Shown piece after piece: positions 6,947 through 10,798 of a DNA stretch of 10,798 bases. A model generated the notes under the pieces. The model ran no database searches, was not told where the DNA came from, and saw only the letters and a list, made by a program, of their open reading frames with translations. This DNA comes from Victivallales bacterium. GTDB lineage: Bacteria > Verrucomicrobiota > Lentisphaeria > Oligosphaerales > Lenti-02. A program made the position numbers and the translations under genes. Numbering within the stretch: the stretch's first letter is position 1; every line of letters begins with the position of its first letter. The stretch lies in contig JABGQJ010000216.1 in the NCBI GenBank assembly GCA_018648945.1, positions 1 through 10,798 of the forward strand. Direction: 5' to 3'.

Positions 6947-7555
6947 GTGCCTGCCCAAACGACGACTTCTGATCTACTTACCGGCGAAGCTGTACTTGAT
7001 CGTCTGAGCGAGGCGACCGACAAGAAGCTTGTCAAGTGGATGCATGAGGGCGACACGACGGCCTTCGAGGAGCTCTTCCGCCGTTACGAGACGCGCTTGA
7101 TCTCTTATGCTGCCCGCTACATCGGTAGCATCGACCTGGCCAAGGACGTCTGCCAGGAAGTGTTCCTGAAGCTGATCTCCAAGCCGCCGCTCGTGCTGAT
7201 CTGCGACAGTGTCGGTCCGTGGCTCTTCCGGGTGACGAGGAACTTGGCGATTGATAAGCGCCGGCGCCGCAAGTTCGAGATCCAAGGGGAAGACCATGAG
7301 TTGCCCGAGGCCCGCGCCGAAGGCAACCCTCTCAGTTCGTTGACCGCCAAGGACGACCGCCACATGATCCGCGAGATGGTGGACGAGTTGCCCAAGGACA
7401 TCCGAGACGTCGTGGAATTGCGGATTGACGGGCGAGTGCCGTTCAAGGACATCGCCGTCATTCTGGACATCCCGCAGGGCACGGCCCTGTGGCGGATGCA
7501 TCGCGCCGTCCAATTGCTGCGCCAGCGCTGGAAGACGTATGAAGCCAACGTGTGA
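6947..7555 (+). CDS. RNA polymerase ECF-type sigma factor
   Basis: An intact 202-residue ECF (extracytoplasmic function) sigma-70 factor, which directs RNA polymerase to a small regulon, usually under control of a membrane anti-sigma factor. GTG at 6947 is preferred because AAGGA (6933-6937) lies 9 bases upstream; the frame stays open to an ATG at 6884, which lacks such a site and would add 21 atypical residues. Sigma region 2 spans residues ~39-107 ([20 protein letters not shown]...[13 protein letters not shown]...[19 protein letters not shown]). Region 4 spans ~138-195 ([52 protein letters not shown]). The [10 protein letters not shown] segment replaces the more usual GTVKSRLHRA of the recognition helix, so its -35 preference may differ. 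The stop overlaps the ATG (7539) of the anti-sigma remnant by 17 bases, indicating translational coupling in the ancestral operon. Confidence 0.93.
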   Translation: MPAQTTTSDLLTGEAVLDRLSEATDKKLVKWMHEGDTTAFEELFRRYETRLISYAARYIGSIDLAKDVCQEVFLKLISKPPLVLICDSVGPWLFRVTRNLAIDKRRRRKFEIQGEDHELPEARAEGNPLSSLTAKDDRHMIREMVDELPKDIRDVVELRIDGRVPFKDIAVILDIPQGTALWRMHRAVQLLRQRWKTYEANV

Positions 7556-8152
7556 TAAGATCCGGGAACGGGCGTTCCGCGATGGTCTCGACAGCCCGGC
7601 TGCGGCCGAGTGGCGAGCCCGCTGCCGCGCCTGCCCGCACGGAGCTCTTCATCCTCTAGAACCTGGAGCGTTGGGCCAGCGAGGAACGGCAGCATCTTGG
7701 TCGCGACGAAGTCCAGAAGCTCCTGGAGACCGCGCGTAGCCAGAAGAACCGCCGCCGCCCTGATTACGTGCTGATCTGGGGCATGCGTGCGGCGTGTTTC
7801 CTCGCGCTGCCCATTGTCGGTATAGGTGTCCTCCCGGGCAAGCATGCGGCCCGCGGATGCCCATGTCCCGTAAATCTACAGCGATGCCGAGGTCCGGGCG
7901 GTCCTGAAGGGGGCGCTTGCGCTGCCTCCCCCCCGGCTCCATCCGTCCGCGGACCTTCCACACGCTCTTCGGGCCGCTTTGGAGCACCAGCGTCCGGATC
8001 GGAGTGCGCCGCGAATGCTGGCTCCCGATATGCCGCAGGAATGCTCCGAGATCGCATTCGACAAGTTCTACCGCCACGGACACTTCCGGGAACTCCTCAA
8101 CTGGCATGGTGGCTATGGTGGCCCCCGAATTTCGGGTCATCGGCTAAAGTAG
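7539..8152 (+). pseudogene. Anti-sigma factor-like membrane protein, decayed
   Basis: ATG 7539 overlaps the sigma gene. The first frame gives [33 protein letters not shown], shaped like the zinc-finger lead of anti-sigma factors (H-x3-C-x2-C). The expected His position is Arg, and the second Cys of the CxxC is gone because the frame breaks at about 7642. The next frame reads TELFIL, TAG (7657-7659), NLERWASEERQHLGRDEVQKLLETARSQKNRRRPDY and a transmembrane helix at 7768-7833 (VLIWGMRAACFLALPIVGIGVL). A further shift before about 7845, and a TAA at 7871, lead to SDAEVRAVLKGALALPPPRLHPSADLPHALRAALEHQRPD and IAFDKFYRHGHFRELLNWHGG, ending at TAG 8150. A cytoplasmic sensor, one membrane helix and a C-terminal domain is the common anti-sigma plan. 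With at least two frameshifts and two stops it is a pseudogene as written. Confidence 0.65.
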
Positions 8153-8156
8153 AGCA

Positions 8157-8174
8157 GCGGCCGGTGGTGGCCGC
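8157..8174 (+). promoter_or_regulatory. Intercistronic hairpin after the anti-sigma remnant
   Basis: GCGGCC (8157-8162) pairs perfectly with GGCCGC (8169-8174) around GGTGGT. It sits between the last stop of the anti-sigma remnant (8152) and the ribosome-binding site of the next cistron (8180-8185). No T-run follows, so an RNA-processing or stability role is more likely than termination. Confidence 0.35.
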
Positions 8175-8193
8175 GCGATAAGGAGTCAAGCCG

Positions 8194-8283
8194 ATGACGA
8201 GGAAACCCAGGTGGTCCACTGCCGAGCTCAAAGTGCGGGTCGCGGGCGCGACGCCATGCGTCACGCCCGCATGGAGATGCTAG
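8194..8283 (+). pseudogene. Truncated first codons of a third cistron in the sigma operon
   Basis: AAGGAG (8180-8185) is placed 8 bases before ATG 8194, one of the best translation-initiation regions in the window, but the frame closes after 29 codons (MTRKPRWSTAELKVRVAG, then ATPCVTPAWRC, TAG at 8281-8283). The basic start and small-residue stretch suggest a damaged signal peptide. The position after sigma and anti-sigma genes fits the secreted partner protein often found third in such operons. The frame runs into the hairpin and stop codon of the opposing outer-membrane gene, so the body of the gene has been lost. It could alternatively be a genuine micro-ORF. Confidence 0.4.
8242..8270 (-). 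terminator. Hairpin downstream of the outer-membrane protein gene
   Basis: GCGGGCG (8242-8248) pairs with CGCCCGC (8264-8270); inside it GACGC (8250-8254) pairs with GCGTC (8258-8262) around loop CAT, with one C-A mismatch between the two stems. It lies 10 bases past the minus-strand stop at 8280. The minus-strand sequence beyond it has only a short CTTT, so termination is plausible but may depend on Rho. Confidence 0.5.
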
Positions 8284-9041
8284 AAGTAGAAGCCCACAAT
8301 GGATCGGGCTTCCAGGTCGCGCGCGTCGGATTCGACCGCAAAGAGCACGCCGACCCCCATCCATATCCGATCGGTCAAGGTCCAAGCCAGCGTGGGACCG
8401 ACCGCGAGCTTGTCCTTCGCGCCCTCATGGGTGTAGCCGGCCTCGATGCCAGCATGGAACGCCTCGGAGACCTGGTAGCCAACGCCCCCCAGCACCTTCC
8501 ACTCGTCGTCCCCCCCCTTGTCGAGACGTCCTTCCCACACGAAGTTGAGGACCGTGTCGAAGCGTCCGAAACTGCGATCGAGGATTAGCTTCACCTCGCC
8601 GATGTCGGCCCCGGATCCGTCCACGGCGCGCTGGTACTCCAGGTAGAGCAAGGGGTTCATCCAGTATTGCCCCTCCTCGCCGAAGCGATAGCGCGTCCGC
8701 AGCTTGATCTTGCCCACTTCATAGTCGGTGTCCGTGCCATCATCGGGATCCTGGATGACGGCGTAGGCCGCCACGTCCCAGCGGTCGGTGATGCCATACT
8801 CCAGCTCCAGCTGGTGGCGATGGGTGGCGGCGCCGGAGTCCTCGAAGTCCTTCATCCGGTAGTCGAAGTACCACTCCAGCTCAAACCTCCCCTGTAGCAT
8901 GGTCTGCCACTGGTAGTTCCACACGTAGTCGCGACGGTCGGCCTGGGCCGAGGGCAACCAGAGCAAGGTGGCAGCCAGGATTGCCAGGCCAAGAGAGAGA
9001 CGACAGGACGGGAGTGTTCGGGGCTCGGTTCTTGGAGACAT
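8280..9041 (-). CDS. Outer-membrane beta-barrel protein
   Basis: A 253-residue protein with ATG at 9041 and AGAGGT 8 bases upstream on the minus strand. Residues 1-35 form a signal peptide (LSLGLAILAATLLWLPSAQA, cleavage before DRRDY). The rest is a run of alternating aromatic/charged strands separated by turns: WNYQWQTMLQGRFELEWYFDYRM, THRHQLELEYGITDRWDVAAYAVI, VGKIKLRTRYRF, WMNPLLYLEYQRAV, GEVKLILDRSFGRFDTVLNFVWEGRL, WKVLGGVGYQVSEAFHAGIEAGYTHEG, KLAVGPTLAWTLTDRIWMGVGVLFAV, and RSIVGFYF. It ends in a terminal Phe, the classic outer-membrane insertion signal. About 10-12 strands are expected. The transported or bound substrate is unknown. It lies directly downstream of a Fur-family gene on the same strand, with a palindromic operator candidate 73 bases before its start, so metal-dependent control is likely (inference). 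Confidence 0.85.
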   Translation of the reverse strand: MSPRTEPRTLPSCRLSLGLAILAATLLWLPSAQADRRDYVWNYQWQTMLQGRFELEWYFDYRMKDFEDSGAATHRHQLELEYGITDRWDVAAYAVIQDPDDGTDTDYEVGKIKLRTRYRFGEEGQYWMNPLLYLEYQRAVDGSGADIGEVKLILDRSFGRFDTVLNFVWEGRLDKGGDDEWKVLGGVGYQVSEAFHAGIEAGYTHEGAKDKLAVGPTLAWTLTDRIWMGVGVLFAVESDARDLEARSIVGFYF

Positions 9042-9113
9042 GTGTTGACCTCTGTTTGGGAGCTGTGCCCCCCGCTTGGGGAGCTTTGGGTGACGAGTTG
9101 GGAATAGCGCGAC

Positions 9114-9128
9114 TGCGACTCAGTCGCA
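9114..9128 (-). promoter_or_regulatory. 7-1-7 palindrome, Fur-family operator candidate upstream of the outer-membrane gene
   Basis: TGCGACT (9114-9120), C (9121), AGTCGCA (9122-9128) is a perfect 7-1-7 inverted repeat, the spacing typical of Fur-family boxes. GCGACT also occurs immediately before it (9109-9114), giving an overlapping extra half-site, as is common in Fur operators. It lies 73 bases upstream of the ATG at 9041. The base composition differs from the enterobacterial Fur consensus, so a different regulator is possible. No clear -10/-35 pair is visible. Confidence 0.5.
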
Positions 9129-9160
9129 TATGACGGACAGGCGAATACCGGCGATGCCTA

Positions 9161-9176
9161 CTCGGCGGGCGCCGAG
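9161..9176 (-). terminator. Terminator-like hairpin after fur
   Basis: CTCGGC (9161-9166) pairs with GCCGAG (9171-9176) around GGGC, ten bases past the fur stop codon (9186-9188). It separates fur from the operator and promoter region of the outer-membrane gene. No T-run follows on the minus strand. Confidence 0.4.
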
Positions 9177-9185
9177 GCTACTTGG

Positions 9186-9596
9186 TCAACGACAGGCCGA
9201 ACAGGCGCCATAGACAACGAAGTGGTGACCCTCGGGCACGAAGCCGGCGTCCTTGCACGCCTTCTCCTTCGCGGCCTCAAGCTCAGGGCTGGCAAGCTCC
9301 TGCACAGCACCGCATACGACGCAAACGAGGTGGTCGTGGTGATCCCGCCGACCGGTGTACTCGTAGACCGCCTCGGGGTGACCGAGACGTACCTCGTCCA
9401 CGACCCCCTCCTCCAGCAGCCTGCCAAGTACTCGGTAGACCGTGGCCCGGGAGACTCGGTCCGGTCCGTCCATCGCCCAGCGCACCAAGTCCTCGGCCGT
9501 GAAGTGCCCGGGTTGCCGCAGGATTTCCCGCAAGATCATATGCCCGCGGGCGGAGAGGCGCAGCCGGGACAGTTGGTTGTCGGTATGTGAACCCAT
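9186..9596 (-). CDS. fur: Fur-family metal-dependent transcriptional regulator
   Basis: An intact 136-residue Fur-family protein, a dimeric repressor that binds DNA when loaded with metal (or, for PerR/Zur relatives, with other metals or after peroxide sensing). The winged helix covers residues ~10-80: HMILREILRQPGHFTAEDLVRWAM, then the recognition helix RVSRATVYRVLGRLLEEGVV. The dimerisation domain carries the regulatory-metal cluster HHDH (H86, H87, H89) and both structural-zinc CxxC pairs (C92/C95 and C132/C135), so all key residues are present. ATG 9596 gives the normal family N-terminus. There is no ribosome-binding site, and the predicted -10 box ends only nine bases upstream, so the message is probably leaderless or nearly so. 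The promoter contains a Fur-box-like palindrome, suggesting autoregulation. Fur rather than Zur or PerR is the default call; the sequence does not settle it. Confidence 0.93.
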   Translation of the reverse strand: MGSHTDNQLSRLRLSARGHMILREILRQPGHFTAEDLVRWAMDGPDRVSRATVYRVLGRLLEEGVVDEVRLGHPEAVYEYTGRRDHHDHLVCVVCGAVQELASPELEAAKEKACKDAGFVPEGHHFVVYGACSACR

Positions 9597-9604
9597 GCAG
9601 AGAG

Positions 9605-9632
9605 ACTATACTGAGATTCGTTCTCATTTCAA
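9605..9632 (-). promoter_or_regulatory. fur promoter with a Fur-box-like operator in the spacer
   Basis: On the minus strand TTGAAA (9632-9627) and TATAGT (9610-9605) are separated by 16 bases, a good sigma-70 -35/-10 pair. The spacer holds TGAGAACGAATCTCA (9626-9612), with perfect outer arms TGAGA/TCTCA and overall close to the 7-1-7 Fur-box pattern TGAGAATGATTCTCA. Binding there would occlude RNA polymerase. The predicted start point is within a few bases of the fur ATG. Confidence 0.7.
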
Positions 9633-9647
9633 TCAACCAAGACTTCT

Positions 9648-9714
9648 TTTCCTACCATGCCCGTAGGAAATAGCATTCGCGTTGGGCATTATCCCCTACG
9701 GCAGGCATTGCCTG
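9648..9714. other. Densely structured intergenic segment with competing hairpins
   Basis: The 192-bp gap between the fur promoter and the membrane-protein gene has no coding signal but several inverted repeats. TTTCCTAC (9648-9655) pairs with GTAGGAAA (9663-9670), loop CATGCCC. CCGTAGG (9661-9667) can instead pair with CCTACGG (9695-9701). CAGGCA (9702-9707) pairs with TGCCTG (9709-9714). The first two pairings share GTAGG and exclude each other. This may be a 3'-end structure, an attenuator or a small RNA; strand and function are unknown. Confidence 0.4.
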
Positions 9715-9783
9715 TTCCGTCGAGTTACCGCTTGGCAGGAGAGTTGTCGGCGCCTCAGCGTGGCCGGATGGCGTGCTGCTACC

Positions 9784-9802
9784 GGGCGTGTCGGACACGC
9801 CC
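9784..9802 (-). terminator. Hairpin downstream of the small membrane protein gene
   Basis: GGGCGTGT (9784-9791) pairs perfectly with ACACGCCC (9795-9802) around CGG, 17 bases past the minus-strand stop at 9819. The right arm merges into an 11-base C tract (G tract on the transcript). No T-run follows, so it is a structural 3' end rather than a textbook terminator. Confidence 0.45.
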
Positions 9803-9810
9803 CCCCCCCC
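9800..9810. repeat. Homopolymer C tract of 11 bases
   Basis: Eleven consecutive C residues directly abut the hairpin at 9784-9802. It is outside any coding region, between the membrane-protein stop and that hairpin. Such tracts are prone to slippage in cells and in sequencing. Confidence 0.9.
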
Positions 9811-9818
9811 ATCCACCA

Positions 9819-10094
9819 TCATTTCTCCGCCACCGGCAGGCCCGCGAACATCCACAACCAACCGACGTAGACGGCAGTGGGGGGAATCACGACGCAGAAC
9901 CCCGCAATCCGCCAGGAGAGCACGTCCCAGACGCCGAGCGCGGGGATGCCCAAGAGACCGACAATCAGCATGACCCCCGCCAGGACATGTACCCACTTGG
10001 GCACGGGACAGCCGCGACGAAACCACGAACTGAGACAGCCCACCCAAAGCAGGAAAACAACCGCATGCAGCGCTTGGCAGATGATTCGGGTCAT
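9819..10094 (-). CDS. Small integral membrane protein of unknown function (3 helices)
   Basis: ATG at 10094 was chosen because GAGG lies 8 bases upstream; a GTG at 10118 would add eight hydrophilic residues. The 91-residue product has three hydrophobic segments: residues ~3-22 (RIICQALHAVVFLLWVGCLS), ~34-53 (WVHVLAGVMLIVGLLGIPAL) and ~62-86 (RIAGFCVVIPPTAVYVGWLWMFAGL). Short basic or polar links join them (FRRGCPVPK between the first two). I do not recognise the family and no catalytic motif is evident. The gene starts 30 bases after the stop of the amidohydrolase remnant on the same strand, so the two probably formed an operon. Codon use resembles that of the neighbouring intact genes. Confidence 0.75.
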   Translation of the reverse strand: MTRIICQALHAVVFLLWVGCLSSWFRRGCPVPKWVHVLAGVMLIVGLLGIPALGVWDVLSWRIAGFCVVIPPTAVYVGWLWMFAGLPVAEK

Positions 10095-10124
10095 GTCATT
10101 GCCTCGGTGCCAAAACACACCTGC

Positions 10125-10373
10125 CTACTTCTCTCTCCACCCCACAAGACGGCGGAAGTTGCCGCCGAGAACCGCTTCCTGCTCCGCATCGCTGAGATGC
10201 TCGAAGAGCACGCCCTGAAGGAGCAGGGCGGGATTGCAGATGGGGAAGTCCGTACCGAAGAGGAAGCGATCCGGCCCCACTCCGAACGAGCCCTTGCCGC
10301 CCGTGCTGTCGCTCCACCCCAACTGGGTCTTCGGTATTCGGGCGAAGTGAAGCCGGGCGCGGCTGGTGGTGAC
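10125..10373 (-). pseudogene. Amidohydrolase (amidohydrolase_2 type), C-terminal remnant
   Basis: The frame ending at TAG (10127-10125) encodes VGPDRFLFGTDFPICNPALLL, then QGVLFEHLSDAEQEAVLGGNFRRLVG. This is the C-terminal signature of TIM-barrel metal-dependent hydrolases of the amidohydrolase_2 group: R-x-LFGTDFP carries the conserved metal/catalytic Asp at the last barrel strand, and the closing helix ends in G-x-N-x-R-R-L. The rest of the barrel, including the N-terminal HxH motif, is missing. The same frame runs upstream through RARLHFARIPKTQLGWSDSTGGKG to the RND stop codon at 10376 without a plausible start or a full domain. Homology is clear for about the last 50 residues only. Substrate unknown. 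Confidence 0.72.
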
Positions 10374-10628
10374 TTAGGTAAGCTCGCCGGAATTGCGCTC
10401 GAAGAGCCAGTACACGGCGGGAACGACGATCAGCGTCAGCAGCGTCGAACTGGCCAGGCCAAAAGTCACGACTGCGGCCAGCGGTCGCTGGATCTCGGCC
10501 CCAGCCCCGGTCGAGATGAGCAGTGGCAACAACCCAAGCAAGGTCGTGAGCGTAGTGATCAGAACCGGACGGAAACGGGTCAGGCTGCCACGGATCACCG
10601 CATCCCAGACCGAGAAGCCCTCACGACG
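10374..10628 (-). pseudogene. Heavy-metal RND efflux pump (CusA/CzcA family), C-terminal remnant
   Basis: The last ~84 residues of a CusA/CzcA-type inner-membrane proton/metal antiporter: REGFSVWDAVIRGSLTRFRPVLITTL, then LLGLLPLLISTGAGAEIQRPL, then AAVVTFGLASSTLLTLIVVPAVYWLFE, stop TAA at 10376. The TRxRPVLxTxL and GAGAExQRPLA motifs with the final transmembrane helix are diagnostic of the heavy-metal branch. The preceding ~950 residues, including both periplasmic domains and the proton-relay helix, are absent. Homology begins within a few bases of the stop codon of the P-II remnant, so no start codon belongs to it. In intact genomes a P-II gene commonly lies beside such pumps, so the two remnants probably come from one metal-efflux locus. 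Confidence 0.82.
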
Positions 10629-10629
10629 G

Positions 10630-10798
10630 TCAGATGGCCTCATCTCCACGCTCACCGGTACGGATGCGCAGGGCATCCTCCACCGGGCAAATGATGATCT
10701 TGCCATCGCCCGCGAGACCGGTGTGGGCCTCACTGGCAATGGCAGAGACGATCTCCTCGGCCAAGTTCGTCGGGCACACGATTTCGAGCCTTACCGAG
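10630..10798 (-). CDS. P-II family signalling protein, C-terminal part (window edge)
   Basis: From the right edge the minus strand reads VRLEIVCPTNLAEEIVSAIAS, then EAHTGLAGDGKIIICPVEDAL, then RIRTGERGDEAI, stop TGA at 10632-10630. The H-T-G-x-x-G-D-G-K-I block is the P-II C-terminal signature (nucleotide-binding B-loop), and RIRTGERG is the conserved C-terminal loop. P-II trimers sense ATP/ADP and 2-oxoglutarate and control nitrogen assimilation; one branch (PII-NG) is found next to RND metal-efflux genes, and the adjoining CusA/CzcA remnant makes that branch or a similar metal-linked P-II likely here. About 55 of ~110 residues are inside the window; the T-loop lies outside it, so the subtype cannot be decided. 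Confidence 0.85.
   Translation of the reverse strand, partial: SVRLEIVCPTNLAEEIVSAIASEAHTGLAGDGKIIICPVEDALRIRTGERGDEAI

Noticed and set aside
7649..8140. A minus-strand frame of 163 codons opposite the anti-sigma remnant
   Set aside because: Parts look protein-like (VSVAVELVECDLGAFLRHIG), but the plus-strand frames carry the membrane helix and operon logic, and there is no ribosome-binding site on the minus strand.
9222..9590. A 122-codon plus-strand frame opposite fur
   Set aside because: The minus strand has every Fur motif, including both CxxC pairs, so this frame is a shadow.
9676..9690. GTTGGGC resembling an integron attC core (GTTRRRY)
   Set aside because: No matching inverse core RYYYAAC at the required distance, no integrase gene and no cassette structure.
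9657..10694. A 345-codon plus-strand open frame across the right part
   Set aside because: It is antisense to recognisable minus-strand proteins (three-helix membrane protein, amidohydrolase, RND pump). Its product is low-complexity, rich in Arg, Gln, His and Pro, and has no domain.
1..10798. CRISPR array, tRNA/rRNA genes, toxin-antitoxin pair or phage defence system
   Set aside because: No regularly spaced repeats, no tRNA-like cloverleaf with T-loop consensus, no small overlapping gene pair with the expected motifs, and no nuclease, NTPase or methylase domain in any frame.

Overview
The window is a GC-rich bacterial chromosomal segment. The gene content fits a PVC-type or similar environmental lineage (Planctomycetota, Lentisphaerota, Hydrogenedentota or Armatimonadota). 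The indicators are a type II-like pseudopilin with a NMKQLGLGL motif, a large secreted protein with FG-GAP, Ig-like, MBG and beta-helix domains, a LamG-type protein, an ECF sigma factor with a downstream zinc-finger-type anti-sigma remnant, and a Gly/Arg-rich secreted protein. I cannot fix the phylum from sequence alone. No tRNA, rRNA, CRISPR array, insertion sequence or phage module is visible.

Left part (1-5000): a pseudopilin fragment on the minus strand abuts, head to head, a 5'-truncated plus-strand gene for a ~1,100-residue multidomain surface protein, which ends in a good intrinsic terminator. Next comes a LamG-like secreted protein broken by an in-frame TAG and a frameshift; it runs directly into the C-terminal third of an aldo/keto reductase. 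A 412-bp stretch without a supported gene follows and holds a perfect 14-bp hairpin.

Middle part (5000-8280): an intact signal-peptide protein rich in Gly/Arg precedes a type II secretion/type IV pilus assembly ATPase (GspE/PilB-like) that is frameshifted and cut off before its Walker motifs. It is followed by a short N-terminal membrane-protein fragment on the other strand and by the C-terminal third of a branched-chain aminotransferase. Then an intact ECF sigma factor overlaps a decayed anti-sigma gene, followed by a third cistron with an excellent ribosome-binding site that is cut off after about 29 codons.

Right part (8280-10798), all on the minus strand: an intact outer-membrane beta-barrel gene with a 7-1-7 palindrome upstream; an intact Fur-family regulator whose promoter carries a Fur-box-like palindrome between -35 and -10 and whose start codon lies almost at the predicted transcription start; an intact three-helix membrane protein; and three remnants in a row (amidohydrolase C-terminus, heavy-metal RND pump C-terminus, P-II protein C-terminus).

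The dominant feature is the high density of gene remnants whose breakpoints fall inside conserved domains, next to several fully intact genes. Either this is a real locus undergoing internal deletion and decay, or the contig contains collapsed gaps or chimeric joins. The sequence alone does not decide. I see no convincing new multi-gene system; the most biologically informative piece is the Fur/outer-membrane-protein pair with its two palindromic operators.
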